This document shows, one piece after another, positions 1-8,183 of a stretch of 38,436 bases of DNA. The DNA comes from Gammaproteobacteria bacterium (GTDB lineage Bacteria > Pseudomonadota > Gammaproteobacteria > HK1): assembly GCA_022823045.1 (NCBI GenBank), contig JAJDXW010000145.1, forward strand, positions 1-38,436, given 5' to 3'. How positions within the stretch are numbered: position 1 is the stretch's first letter; every line of letters starts with the position of its first letter. The position numbers and the translations under genes were made by a program. The notes beneath the pieces were generated by a model. The model saw only the letters and a list, made by a program, of their open reading frames with translations. It did not search any database and was not told the origin of the DNA.

Positions 1-271
1 CTCCGGCTGCGGCCGCCGCTTCGCGGGCCGCCGCGGGGTCGCCGGCCCCGAGGGCGATGTGATGAATGCCCGTTCGTTCCGTCCCGTCGACGCCGGGGTC
101 GCCCGGCTCGAACAGGGCAAGGGCGCTCCGGCCGGCGGTGAAGACGGGGACGTCGCGGCCGGGTCCGGGGACGTCCGCGCGCGGGAGCTCGAGCACGTTG
201 CCGAGGACGTCGGCGGCCGCGTCGACGTCGCGGGTGACGGCGGCTACGTAGGCGAGTTCACTGGTGAGCAT
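1..271 (-). CDS. VOC/glyoxalase-fold protein, 5' part (runs off window)
   Basis: This reading frame is missing from the ORF track because it has no stop inside the window. It starts at an ATG (complement of 269-271) with GAGGAA about 8 nt upstream, and stays open to base 1, giving about 90 residues. The start MLTSELAYVAAVTRDVDAAA is the typical first beta strand and helix of a vicinal-oxygen-chelate (glyoxalase/epimerase) module. GIHHIAL further on resembles the metal-ligand strand of that fold, with a His that would bind the metal. The family includes methylmalonyl-CoA epimerase, glyoxalase I and extradiol dioxygenases; the visible part does not decide which. It is divergent from the TRAP cluster that starts at 506. 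The fold is fairly sure, the function is not. Confidence 0.7.
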   Translation of the reverse strand, partial: MLTSELAYVAAVTRDVDAAADVLGNVLELPRADVPGPGRDVPVFTAGRSALALFEPGDPGVDGTERTGIHHIALGAGDPAAAREAAAAAG

Positions 272-339
272 TCGATTGGTTCCTCGTTCGTTTGCGGGCC
301 TTGGCACCGGGCCGGCCGCCCTCTGGCTGGACCCCGTTC

Positions 340-370
340 TTGCGTTGGCCGGGAAGGAGGCGACTATACT
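340..370 (+). promoter_or_regulatory. Possible sigma-70 promoter for dctP
   Basis: TATACT at 365-370 is a 5/6 match to a -10 box. The best -35 candidate, TTGCGT at 340-345, is weak and 19 nt away. It lies in the divergent gap between the VOC gene and dctP. Inferred by eye only. Confidence 0.3.
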
Positions 371-505
371 CCGGGCGACGCCGCTCGTGCCCGTTCCGGG
401 ATCGTTCCATTCCCGAGGGGCGCGCGGCGAGCCTTCGGCCCGGGGGTTGGCAGCCGGTTTCGGGCCGGAAACAGACGGCTGCAATGCACCCGGGAGGGAA
501 GAAAC

Positions 506-1495
506 ATGCTGAACAAGTTGAAGTGGACGGCGCTCACGGTGACTGCGGTATCCGTATTCGGCTGGGCCGGGCCGGCCGCGGCGGAGGCGACCGTCAAGCT
601 TCGCATCGGCCACGTCACCACCATCGAGGCGATCGCCGGCCAAGGCTCGACCAAGCTTGCCGCGATGGCCAAGGAGCTCTCGAACGGCGCGATCGAAATC
701 GAGATCTTCCCCAACGGCCAGCTCGGCGGAGAGCTCGAGATGGTGTCCCAGGTGCGCCTCGGGGAGCTCGATATGGCCATGGTGGGCTCCGGACTCGCCG
801 CCGCGATCGAGCCGACCTTCTCCATCACCGAGCTGCCGTTCATCTGGAAGAGCCGCGAGTCGGCGTGGGAGGTCCTGAACGGGCCGGTCGGGCACGGTGT
901 CCTCGCCCTCATGGAGCCCAAGGGGATCAAGGGGCTCGCGTGGGGCGTGTGGGGATTCCGCGGCTTCCTGACGAACGGCTTCGCGATCGAGTCCGTGGAC
1001 GACATGAAGGGGCGCAAGATCCGGATCGTCGAGAACCCGCTCTACGTGCAGACGATCCGCGCCTTCGGCGGAAACCCGGTGCCGATGGCCTGGCCCGAGG
1101 TCTACTCCGCCCTCCAGCAGAAGGCCATCGACGGGGTGGAGACCAACTACCACGGGATGGCGGACGCCAAGCAGTACGAGGTCGCGACGCACCTCGCGGT
1201 TTCCAACCACATTTTCACCTCCACCGTGTACCTGATGAATCTCGACGTCTACAACTCGCTCTCCGCGGAGCACCAGGAGATCATCATGAAGTCGGCGCTC
1301 GCGGCGGGCGAGACGATGCGTGACGGCGCCCAGAAGGCCAACGAGGACGCCATCGCCCTCATGGAGGCGAACGGCATCACCGTGACCCATCCCGAGCGCG
1401 ATTCGTTCGCGGCCCGCGCTCAGGAGGTGCACGACAAGTTCTCGGTCTTCATCGGCCCGAAGGTGCTGGACGCGGTCAAGGCCGCGCAGGAATAG
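506..1495 (+). CDS. dctP: TRAP transporter substrate-binding protein DctP
   Basis: This is a periplasmic binding protein of the DctP family, which delivers small organic acids or related solutes to a DctQM permease driven by the sodium gradient. The ORF track starts at 59, but the ATG at 506 has GGGAGGGAAG just upstream and opens a clean signal peptide (MLNKLKWTALTVTAVSVFGWA, cleavage near AAA/EA). It gives 329 residues, the usual family size. The central stretch GRKIRIVENPLYVQTIRAFG holds the conserved Arg that usually clamps a substrate carboxylate, followed by the typical PMAWPEVYSALQQKAIDGVE segment. It is the first gene of a cluster with a hydrolase, dctQ, dctM and a PLP enzyme. The substrate cannot be read from the sequence. 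Confidence 0.95.
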   Translation: MLNKLKWTALTVTAVSVFGWAGPAAAEATVKLRIGHVTTIEAIAGQGSTKLAAMAKELSNGAIEIEIFPNGQLGGELEMVSQVRLGELDMAMVGSGLAAAIEPTFSITELPFIWKSRESAWEVLNGPVGHGVLALMEPKGIKGLAWGVWGFRGFLTNGFAIESVDDMKGRKIRIVENPLYVQTIRAFGGNPVPMAWPEVYSALQQKAIDGVETNYHGMADAKQYEVATHLAVSNHIFTSTVYLMNLDVYNSLSAEHQEIIMKSALAAGETMRDGAQKANEDAIALMEANGITVTHPERDSFAARAQEVHDKFSVFIGPKVLDAVKAAQE

Positions 1496-1508
1496 GGCAC
1501 CTGGCCCG

Positions 1509-1545
1509 TCCGGGCGGAAGCGGGTGCGCCCCGCTTCCGCCCGGA
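1509..1545 (+). terminator. Strong 16-bp hairpin after dctP
   Basis: A perfect inverted repeat (arms 1509-1524 and 1530-1545, five-base loop) lies 14 nt after the dctP stop and 34 nt before the hydrolase start. No T-run follows, so it is more likely an mRNA-stabilising or attenuating hairpin within the operon than a full terminator. That would let the binding protein be made in excess over the downstream genes. Confidence 0.6.
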
Positions 1546-1578
1546 GGGTGGACTTGCGTCCGTACATCAGGGGGAGCG

Positions 1579-2418
1579 ATGCCGCTCGAACGCGTAAACG
1601 GGGCCGATCTCTACTACGAGTCGACCGGGGAGGGAGTGCCGCTCGTCCTCTGCCACGAGTTCGCGGGCGACCTGCGGGCCTTCGAGCCGCAGGTCCGGCA
1701 TCTCGCCCGCCGCTATCGGGTCGTCGCCTGGAACTACCGGGGATATCCGCCTTCGGACGTTCCCGAGGACCCGGGTGCCTACAGTCCGGACGGCCTCGTC
1801 GCGGATCTCCTCGGCCTTCTCGACGGGCTCGGGCTCGACCGGGTCCACCTCGCGGGTCTCGCGACCGGGGGGAACCTCGTCCTCAACTTCGCCATCGCCC
1901 ATCCGAGCCGGGTGCGGAGCCTCATCGTGGCGGGGGCGGGGGCGGGTTCGGTGGACCGGGCGGCGTGGCTCGAGGCGGCGGAACGCTTCGCGGACGACAT
2001 CGCCCGCGACGGCGCCGAAGGCATCGTCGCGAATGTCGCGGACGCCCCGCAGCGGGCCATCTTCCGGACCAAGGATCCGCGCGGCTTCAAGGAATTCGTC
2101 GACGGAATGCGCCGCCTCTCGCCGGTCGGGGCGGAGCACGTCATGCGCGAGGTCCTCATCCGGCGCGCGTCCGTGTTCGAGCTTGCCGAAGGGATCCGCC
2201 GCCTCTCCATGCCGATCCTCGTAATGTGCGGCGACCAGGACGCGCCCGCGTTCGACTCGAGCCGCTTCATCCGGGACACCGCTCCCCACGCCGGACTCGC
2301 GGTGGTCCCGATGTGCGGCCACACCCTGAACTCGGAGGAGCCGGAGCTCTTCAACCGGCTCGCGGGCTCGTTCCTCGCCGCGGTCGACGCCGGCCGCTGG
2401 GGAACGTGGCGCGCGTGA
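1579..2418 (+). CDS. Alpha/beta hydrolase-fold protein lacking the nucleophile Ser
   Basis: This is a 279-residue alpha/beta hydrolase-fold protein. The fold is clear: LVLCHEFAGDLRAFEPQV is the strand-3/oxyanion region, RVVAWNYRGYPPSD follows, MPILVMCGDQDAPA is the acid-bearing strand and VVPMCGHTLNSEEP carries the catalytic His (about 248). At the nucleophile elbow, where the family has G-x-S-x-G, this protein reads GLATGG (codons GGT CTC GCG ACC GGG GGG), so residue 95 is Ala instead of Ser. HG of the oxyanion loop is also HE. It may be a non-hydrolytic or binding member, or use unusual chemistry. The start ATG at 1579 follows a GGGGGAGCG ribosome site. Its position between dctP and dctQ suggests it acts on the transported solute. 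Confidence 0.85.
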   Translation: MPLERVNGADLYYESTGEGVPLVLCHEFAGDLRAFEPQVRHLARRYRVVAWNYRGYPPSDVPEDPGAYSPDGLVADLLGLLDGLGLDRVHLAGLATGGNLVLNFAIAHPSRVRSLIVAGAGAGSVDRAAWLEAAERFADDIARDGAEGIVANVADAPQRAIFRTKDPRGFKEFVDGMRRLSPVGAEHVMREVLIRRASVFELAEGIRRLSMPILVMCGDQDAPAFDSSRFIRDTAPHAGLAVVPMCGHTLNSEEPELFNRLAGSFLAAVDAGRWGTWRA

Positions 2419-2481
2419 CCCGGAACCCGGGATGAAGCGGCTCGGGCGGCCACCGGCGGCGAGCGAGGAGGGCACGTCGCG

Positions 2482-3099
2482 ATGATGATGCCCGTCCCCG
2501 GCGAGGTGACGGCCCTCGTCTTCATCCTCGTGTTCGTGGCGCTCCTCCTGTCATGGCTCCTGCGCGGGGAGTGGCTGACGCGCGGGGGCCCAGGTGAGAA
2601 ATGGGGCGGGATCGACTTCTGGAAGGTCGTCGAGGACACCGTGAGCCATTTCCTCCTGCTCGCGATGCTCGCCTCCGCCGCCCTCCAGGTCCTCGTGCGC
2701 TACCTCCTCTCCGACACCATCACGATGCCGTGGACCGAGGAGTTCGGCCGGCTGGTGATGGTGTGGGGGGCGCTCTGGGGGGCGGCCCAGCTCCAGCGAA
2801 CCGACGACCACATCGGCATGTCGGTGATCTTCGACCAGTTGCCGCCCCGGGCGCAGCTCGCGGTGCGGCTGTTCGGGGACGTGGTGACCCTCGCGGTGCT
2901 CGTCCCCGTCGCGTGGTACGGCTGGAAGGCCGCGGTGGCCCTCGACATCATGTACACGATCGCGCTTGGTCTCCCGCTCTCGGTGTTCGCCTACCCGATA
3001 CCGGTTGCCGGAGCGCTCATCGTGCTCCACACCGTCTCGCTCATGGTCCGGCGGGTGCGCGGAGTACCGATTCAGTCGAGCGTCAACACGGAGATGTAG
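2482..3099 (+). CDS. dctQ: TRAP transporter small permease DctQ
   Basis: This is the small membrane subunit of a tripartite TRAP transporter. It has 205 residues with hydrophobic segments near 8-28, 50-72, 85-105, 128-150 and 160-188. The stretch EEFGRLVMVWGALWGAAQLQRTDDHIG matches the conserved core of the family, where an Arg and the HI motif follow the second helix. Most DctQ proteins have four helices, so the first segment here looks like an extra N-terminal helix. Three ATG codons stand in a row at the start, with GAGGAGG upstream. It is followed by dctM after a 162-nt gap, longer than usual for the pair. Confidence 0.9.
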   Translation: MMMPVPGEVTALVFILVFVALLLSWLLRGEWLTRGGPGEKWGGIDFWKVVEDTVSHFLLLAMLASAALQVLVRYLLSDTITMPWTEEFGRLVMVWGALWGAAQLQRTDDHIGMSVIFDQLPPRAQLAVRLFGDVVTLAVLVPVAWYGWKAAVALDIMYTIALGLPLSVFAYPIPVAGALIVLHTVSLMVRRVRGVPIQSSVNTEM

Positions 3100-3261
3100 C
3101 GAGGCTGCGCCTCGGATTGACAGGAAATGTTCGAAGCCACCCGATTTTCGGCAAACCCGTGGAGCACCCTGCCGGTAGCGGCCTCGTACACCTGGCTCTT
3201 GAAACCGGTTTGCAAACCCGACCCGGCCGTAAGCCACCGGGACGCTCGAGGAGTCTAGCGC

Positions 3262-4554
3262 GTGTCTCCCCTCGCCATCGTGCTGGTGGTCTTCTTCGCC
3301 CTGTTCTTTCTTCGGGTGCCGATCGCGGTCGTCCTCATCGCTTCGTCGCTGGTCGGGCTCTGGCTCGCCCCGACCGGGATCAAGTTCTCGACCGTCGCCA
3401 CCACGATGTGGCAGGGGATCAATCACTTCGTTCTCATGGCGATCCCGTTCTTCATCCTGATGGGGGACCTCGCCCTCGCGAGCGGAGTCACCCAGCGGCT
3501 CGCCAACCTCGCCAAGGCGTTCGTCGGGCACGTCGCGGGGGGCCTCGCCCACGTCAGCGTCATCGTGAACATCATCATGGCCGGCATGTCGGGTTCGGAT
3601 CTCGCCGACGCCGCGGCGACCGGAAAGCTGCTGATCCCGGGCATGCGCCGCGCCGGCTACCCCGTCTCCTACGCGGCCTCGATCATCGGCGGCGCGGCCA
3701 CCATCGGACCGCTCATCCCGCCCAGCATCGCGTTCATCATCTTTGCCGCCGCGACGGAGACGTCGGTCGGCCGGCTTTTCCTCGGCGGCGCCGTTCCGGG
3801 GTTGCTCCTCGGCGTGTTCCTGATGGCGCAGGCGTACATCGTCGCGCGTCGCAACGGCTACCCCCGTGAGCCCCGCATGCCCTATCGCGAGCGGGTGCGG
3901 GCCACCGCGGTCGGACTTCCCGTGCTGGTGATCCCGATCATCGTGCTCGGAAGCATCCTGACCGGCATCGCGACCCCGACCGAGGCGGCGGTGCTCGGCG
4001 TAATCGCCGTCGTTCTGGTGGGCGGGGTGTTCTACCGGGAGTTGACGGTAAAGAGCTTCGCGCGGGAGATGCTGAACACCATCAAGACGATCGGCGCGGT
4101 GTTCCTCATCATCTCGGCCGCCGCGGTGTTCGGGAGGGTGCTCACCCTGTATGGCGCGGCCGATGCGCTCGCGACGTGGCTCACCGGGCTCACCGACGAG
4201 CCGCTCGTGTTTCTCCTCGGCGTCAACGTCGTCTACCTCCTTCTCGGCAGCATGGTCGACACCGTTCCCATCCTGCTCGTCTTCGTGCCGATCCTCATGC
4301 CGACGGTCGAGGCCCTCGGCATCGACGTCGTCCACTTCGGCGTCATCACCGTGTTCAACCTCCTCATCGGGCTCATCACCCCGCCCTACGGGCTCACCAT
4401 GTACCTGCTGTGCCGGATCTCCGGCATCTCGCTCCAGCAGTTCTGGCAGCACATGTGGCCCATCTTCCTGACGATGGTGGTGGCCCTGCTCCTCGTGACG
4501 TTCTTTCCCGTGCTCACCACCTGGCTGCCGAACCTCGTGATGCCGGTGCGTTAG
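3262..4554 (+). CDS. dctM: TRAP transporter large permease DctM
   Basis: This is the transport-catalysing subunit of the TRAP system, 430 residues and about 12 hydrophobic segments. Family hallmarks are the NHFVLMAIPFFILMGDL segment, the MAGMSGSDLADAAATGK loop, the ASIIGGAATIGPLIPPSIAFI motif and the later GLITPPYGLTMY repeat of that motif. The start is a GTG at 3262 with GAGGAG about 9 nt upstream. With dctP and dctQ it makes a complete uptake system. The 162-nt gap from dctQ (3100-3261) holds no gene that I can recognise. Confidence 0.95.
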   Translation: MSPLAIVLVVFFALFFLRVPIAVVLIASSLVGLWLAPTGIKFSTVATTMWQGINHFVLMAIPFFILMGDLALASGVTQRLANLAKAFVGHVAGGLAHVSVIVNIIMAGMSGSDLADAAATGKLLIPGMRRAGYPVSYAASIIGGAATIGPLIPPSIAFIIFAAATETSVGRLFLGGAVPGLLLGVFLMAQAYIVARRNGYPREPRMPYRERVRATAVGLPVLVIPIIVLGSILTGIATPTEAAVLGVIAVVLVGGVFYRELTVKSFAREMLNTIKTIGAVFLIISAAAVFGRVLTLYGAADALATWLTGLTDEPLVFLLGVNVVYLLLGSMVDTVPILLVFVPILMPTVEALGIDVVHFGVITVFNLLIGLITPPYGLTMYLLCRISGISLQQFWQHMWPIFLTMVVALLLVTFFPVLTTWLPNLVMPVR

Positions 4555-4580
4555 CCGCGCACGCGCATGGACCGATTCCC

Positions 4581-5633
4581 ATGATCAACCTCTACAGCGA
4601 TACCCAGACCCTCCCCACCCCGGCCATGCGCGAAGCGATGGCCCGGGCGCCGGTCGGCGACGAGCAGCGCATGGAGGACCCGAGCGTCAACCGCCTGTGC
4701 GAGATGGTGGCGGAGCTCCTCGGCAAGGAGGCCGCGGTGTTCCTCCCCTCGGGGACGATGTGCAACGAGCTCGCCATCCGGGTGCATTGCGCACCGGGCG
4801 ACGAGGTCATTGCCGACCGCACCGCGCACATCGTCCACTTCGAGGGCGGCGCGCCGGCCGCTCTGAGCGGCGTGATGATCGCGCCGCTCGACGGCGAACG
4901 GGGCGTCTTCACCGGGGAGCAGGCGCGGGCGGCGGTGCGCGATCCCGCGAACCGCTACGCCCCCCGCTCCCGGCTCCTCGCGGTCGAGCAGACCGCCAAC
5001 CTCGGCGGAGGGACCGTCTGGCCGTTGAACGCGTTGCGGGCGGTGGCGGAGGTGGCGCGTGAACACGGTCTCGCCACCCACATGGACGGCGCGCGGCTCC
5101 TGAACGCGGCGGTTGCGTCCGGGGTGCCGGCCCGCGACCTCGCCCGCGGGTTCGACACCGCGTGGATCGATCTCAGCAAGGGTCTCGGCTGTCCGGTGGG
5201 CGCGGTGCTCGCGACCTCCCGGGACCGGCTCGGCGACGTATGGCGCTGGAAGCAGCGGCTCGGCGGGGCGATGCGCCAGGCCGGGATCCTCGCCGCGGCC
5301 GGGGTCCACGCCCTCGAACACCACGTCGCTCGCCTCGCCGAGGACCATGCGCTCGCCCGCCGGTTCGCCGAGGGCGTGGCCGGCATCCCGGGGCTCGGCA
5401 TCGCCCTCGACTCGGTCGAGTCCAACATCGTCTACTTCGACGTCGAGGAGGGGATCGGGCGTTCGGCGAAGGAGATCTCCGCGTCCCTCGCGGAACGGGG
5501 CGTCTCGATCGGCGCCCTCGGCCCCCGGCTGCTCCGCGCCGTCACCCACCTCGACGTCGGCGCGGCCGAGGTGGACGCCGCGCTCGAGGCGCTGCGCGAG
5601 GTGCTGGGGAACGGCCCGGAGGCGGCCGCCTGA
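4581..5633 (+). CDS. Threonine aldolase-like PLP enzyme
   Basis: This is a 350-residue fold-type I PLP enzyme of the beta-eliminating lyase/threonine aldolase family, which cleaves beta-hydroxy amino acids to glycine and an aldehyde. The start NLYSDTQTLPTPAMREAM and VGDEQRMEDPSVNRL are the usual substrate-loop signature. Lys200 in WIDLSKGLGCPVGAVL is the PLP Schiff-base lysine, and HMDGARLLNA carries the Asp that binds the cofactor ring nitrogen. The ORF track begins earlier, but homology begins at the ATG at 4581, which has no strong ribosome site and may rely on coupling to dctM, 26 nt upstream. Its place at the end of the TRAP cluster hints that the transported solute is, or is turned into, a hydroxy amino acid or similar; that is inference. 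Confidence 0.88.
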   Translation: MINLYSDTQTLPTPAMREAMARAPVGDEQRMEDPSVNRLCEMVAELLGKEAAVFLPSGTMCNELAIRVHCAPGDEVIADRTAHIVHFEGGAPAALSGVMIAPLDGERGVFTGEQARAAVRDPANRYAPRSRLLAVEQTANLGGGTVWPLNALRAVAEVAREHGLATHMDGARLLNAAVASGVPARDLARGFDTAWIDLSKGLGCPVGAVLATSRDRLGDVWRWKQRLGGAMRQAGILAAAGVHALEHHVARLAEDHALARRFAEGVAGIPGLGIALDSVESNIVYFDVEEGIGRSAKEISASLAERGVSIGALGPRLLRAVTHLDVGAAEVDAALEALREVLGNGPEAAA

Positions 5634-5655
5634 ACGGGGGGAGCGGTGTCCGCTA

Positions 5656-5832
5656 GCGCGCATATCTCACCAACTTTCGTCGCGAGGGCGTCAAGATGCC
5701 GCTGTGACAAGGCGCACGGACCGAGAGACGCTGAAGGCGTAGTCGAACTACGATGAAGCGGCTTGAGGGAGTACGCCTTGTCATAGCGAGCAGATTGGCG
5801 TCCGCAGCAGGAAGTTGGCGAGATATGCGCGC
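5656..5832. repeat. MITE-like inverted-repeat element, copy 1
   Basis: This 177-bp element has near-mirror ends. GCGCGCATATCTC at 5656 is repeated inverted at 5832, and roughly 59 nt of each arm pair with scattered mismatches, up to GACAAGGCG / CGCCTTGTC. The centre holds a short GTAGTCGAACTAC hairpin. The right arm (GCGAGCAGATTGGCGTCCGC) is almost identical to that of copy 2 at 6441-6604, so the two belong to one dispersed family. There is no coding capacity. It sits between the aldolase stop and the convergent sixA stop, where it could also work as a two-way terminator. Confidence 0.75.
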
Positions 5833-5843
5833 CATGGGCGCGT

Positions 5844-6377
5844 TCAGCGCCGTTTCGGGGGCCGGACCACCTCGATCATCTCGCCGTCGCCCGGCTCCAG
5901 CTCGCTCCAGTCCTCAGGCATCCGGATCCGGGCCGCCGCCGCCGTGGCGAGCCGCACCCGGCTCGGATCCCCGTGGCCGAGGAGGCCCGCGAGCAGCTCG
6001 AAGCCCGGGTTGTGGCCGACCAGCAGCATCCGACGGGACTCGGCCGGGCATTCCGCGAGTACCTGGAGGAGGCCGGAGACGTGCGCGTCGTAGATGATCT
6101 CGCGCCACCGGATGGCCTCGACGGGGAGGCCCGCTTCGCGGCAGAAGCCTTCCGCCGTCTCCCGGGCTCTCGCGGCCGGCGAGGACACGACGAGGTCGGG
6201 GACGACGCCGGCGTCGACCGCCCATCGCGCCATCCAGGCGGCGTCTGCCCTCCCGCGCTCGTCGAGCGGGCGGTCGAAGTCGGGCACGACGGAGCCGTGC
6301 GGGACCGCCTTTCCGTGGCGGAGCAGAAGCAGCTCGCGGGGCGGCGCGCGCCCGTCGCCGGGGGATGGTTCCGCCAT
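5844..6377 (-). CDS. sixA: SixA-type histidine phosphatase
   Basis: This is a 177-residue member of the phosphoglycerate mutase/histidine phosphatase branch. The catalytic LLLLRHGKAV motif is at residues 16-25 (His21 is the phospho-acceptor) and the second catalytic His lies in LLVGHNPGFE. SSPAARARETAEGFC is the usual middle motif. SixA of Escherichia coli removes phosphate from a phospho-histidine of a phosphotransfer protein; here the partner is unknown. The ORF track starts at 6470, but that extension runs into the copy 2 repeat. The ATG at 6377 has GGAGATC placed well upstream. The gene is bracketed by two MITE-like repeats. Confidence 0.85.
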   Translation of the reverse strand: MAEPSPGDGRAPPRELLLLRHGKAVPHGSVVPDFDRPLDERGRADAAWMARWAVDAGVVPDLVVSSPAARARETAEGFCREAGLPVEAIRWREIIYDAHVSGLLQVLAECPAESRRMLLVGHNPGFELLAGLLGHGDPSRVRLATAAAARIRMPEDWSELEPGDGEMIEVVRPPKRR

Positions 6378-6440
6378 GCCGGATCTCCTCTCTTCGGACC
6401 GATCTCGGAATCTGCCATTATCCATCCTGGCGCAGAATCT

Positions 6441-6604
6441 GCCCGCATATTTCACCGATTTTCGTCGCATGCTCGAAGAATTCTGAGAATTCTTCGAGAT
6501 GGTGGTTCACCCGAAAAACTCTCCGAGTTTTTCGGGTCTGGGCGCCAAGAAGCCGCCGCGAGCAGACTGGCGTCCGCGGCAGGACATCGGTGAAATATGC
6601 GGGC
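6441..6604. repeat. MITE-like inverted-repeat element, copy 2
   Basis: This 164-bp element has terminal inverted repeats GCCCGCATATTTCACCGAT (6441) and its complement ending at 6604. The right arm (GCGAGCAGACTGGCGTCCGC) matches copy 1 at all but one base over 20. Inside are two perfect hairpins: 12 bp at 6472-6498 and 13 bp at 6509-6537. The inner part differs from copy 1 while the ends agree, as expected of a non-autonomous mobile repeat whose ends are recognised in trans. No transposase is in the window. Confidence 0.75.
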
Positions 6605-6736
6605 TGCCCCCACGGCGGTCGATGAACGGTTCCGGCCGCCCGGCGGTTCCCGGGAACCGGGCTCGCCGGGGAGTCACGGCCTACCCCCCGGAGGGCGGGT
6701 CGTCGAAGCTCATGCCGGAAGACGAGAGGAGTGGTC

Positions 6737-8077
6737 ATGCCGATGATCTCCGAGGCGAACCCGGTCGCGTTCGCCGATCCCCTGCCCGACGAGGTGGACG
6801 TGCTCGTGATCGGGGCGGGCGTGGTGGGGGTCTCGACCGCGTACTTTCTCGCGAAGAGCGGCGTCCGGGTCGCGGTCTGCGAGAAGGGGCGGGTCGCCGG
6901 CGAGCAGTCGAGCCGGAACTGGGGATGGGTGCGGCAGCAGGGGCGGGACCCGGCGGAGCTCCCCATCGTCATGGAGTCGAACCGGATCTGGCGGGGGCTC
7001 GCCGAGGAGACCGGGGAACGCGAGCTCGCCTTCACCGAGTGTGGTTGCCTCTACCTCGCCACCGGTCCCGAACAGATGTCCCGGTGGGAGGAATGGCGCG
7101 AGATGGCGTCGCGCCACCAGCTCGAATCACGTCTCCTCACCGCGCAGCAGGTCGAGGCGCTGGTCCCCGATCTCGCCGGCCGGTGGTCGGGCGGCATCTT
7201 CACCCCGAGCGACGGCCGGGCCGAGCCTTTCGTCGCGGTGCCGGCCCTCGCCCGCGCGGCCCGCCGGCTCGGCGCGGCCATCGTCGAGAACTGCGCGGTG
7301 CGCACGGTGGAGACGGCGGCGGGGAGGGTCGCCGCGGTCCATACCGAGCGGGGGCGGACGGCCGTGCGGGCGGTGGTGCTCGCGGGAGGGGCGTGGAGCA
7401 CGTTCTTCGCCTCGAACCTCGGCATCGACCTGCCTCAGCTCACGGTCCGCGCGACGGTGGGACGAACCAATCCGGTGAGCGGAGGGGACAGCCCCGCGGT
7501 GTACTCCCCCGGGCTTTGCCTCCGGCGCCGGGCGGACGGGGGGTACACGGTCGCGGTCGGCGACCTCATCGAGCACTACGTGGGACCGCGCTCGTTCCGC
7601 TATCTCGCGAAGTTCCGGACCCTCCTCGGAGCGAGCGCGAGGAGCCTTCGGATCCTCGTCGGTCCGCCGCGGGGGTTTCCGGGAAGCTGGGGGGGGCGAC
7701 GGCGCTGGACCGCGGACGAGGTTACCCCGTTCGAGAGGACGAGGGTGCTGAACCCGCCGCCGTCCGAGGCCGTCCTCCGGCGCATCTCCGCCCGCCTGCC
7801 GGTGCAGGCGCCTCGGCTCGCCGAGGCCGGGATGGCCGAGGCGTGGGCGGGGATGATCGACGTCACCCCGGACGCGGTGCCCTACCTCTGCGAAGCACCG
7901 TCCCCGCGGGGGCTCTTCATCGGGACGGGCATGAGCGGGCACGGTTTCGGGATCGGTCCCGGGGCCGGCCGGGTGCTCGCGGACCTCGTCCAGGGCCGCC
8001 CCCACGGCCACGACCTCACCCGCTTCCGATTCGAGCGGTTCAGCGACGGGAGCCCCGTTGTGCCCGGCCCCTACTGA
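6737..8077 (+). CDS. FAD-dependent oxidoreductase (DAO family)
   Basis: This is a 446-residue flavoenzyme of the D-amino-acid oxidase/glycine oxidase superfamily. The N-terminal VLVIGAGVVGVSTAYFLAKSG is the FAD-binding Rossmann motif, followed by an acidic residue in CEKGRVAGEQSSRNWGWVRQQGRD, a signature seen in secreted-amine or opine-type oxidases. The C-terminal GTGMSGHGFGIGPGAGRVLADLV closes the FAD site. Members oxidise amino acids, N-methylated glycines or opines; the substrate cannot be told here. I chose the ATG at 6737 because GAGAGGAG lies 5 nt upstream, whereas the GTG at 6731 overlaps that site. It stands alone, between two repeat-containing spacers. Confidence 0.85.
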   Translation: MPMISEANPVAFADPLPDEVDVLVIGAGVVGVSTAYFLAKSGVRVAVCEKGRVAGEQSSRNWGWVRQQGRDPAELPIVMESNRIWRGLAEETGERELAFTECGCLYLATGPEQMSRWEEWREMASRHQLESRLLTAQQVEALVPDLAGRWSGGIFTPSDGRAEPFVAVPALARAARRLGAAIVENCAVRTVETAAGRVAAVHTERGRTAVRAVVLAGGAWSTFFASNLGIDLPQLTVRATVGRTNPVSGGDSPAVYSPGLCLRRRADGGYTVAVGDLIEHYVGPRSFRYLAKFRTLLGASARSLRILVGPPRGFPGSWGGRRRWTADEVTPFERTRVLNPPPSEAVLRRISARLPVQAPRLAEAGMAEAWAGMIDVTPDAVPYLCEAPSPRGLFIGTGMSGHGFGIGPGAGRVLADLVQGRPHGHDLTRFRFERFSDGSPVVPGPY

Positions 8078-8183
8078 GCCGGCCCGGTAGACACGGTCAG
8101 GCCGGTAGGTCGGTAGCCTCTGCAGGTCGGATTAGGGCGTGATCGCGCAATGGCCCCTCATTCACGACGAGTGTGAAGAGCCA

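Noticed and set aside
59-505. N-terminal extension of the dctP ORF (149 codons).
   Set aside because: It covers the opposite-strand VOC gene and has no protein-like composition; the ATG at 506 has a ribosome site and a signal peptide.
3118-3200. Stretch ATTTTCGGCAAACCCGT in the dctQ-dctM gap resembles part of the 133-bp repeat (ATTTTCGGGAAACCTGT).
   Set aside because: Only about 17 nt match and the rest of the unit does not align, so chance or a distant relic cannot be told apart.
2551-4452. A 633-aa minus-strand ORF opposite dctQ-dctM.
   Set aside because: Composition is Arg/Asp/His/Glu-rich without any fold, and it is the complement of two well-supported genes; GC-rich DNA gives such shadows.
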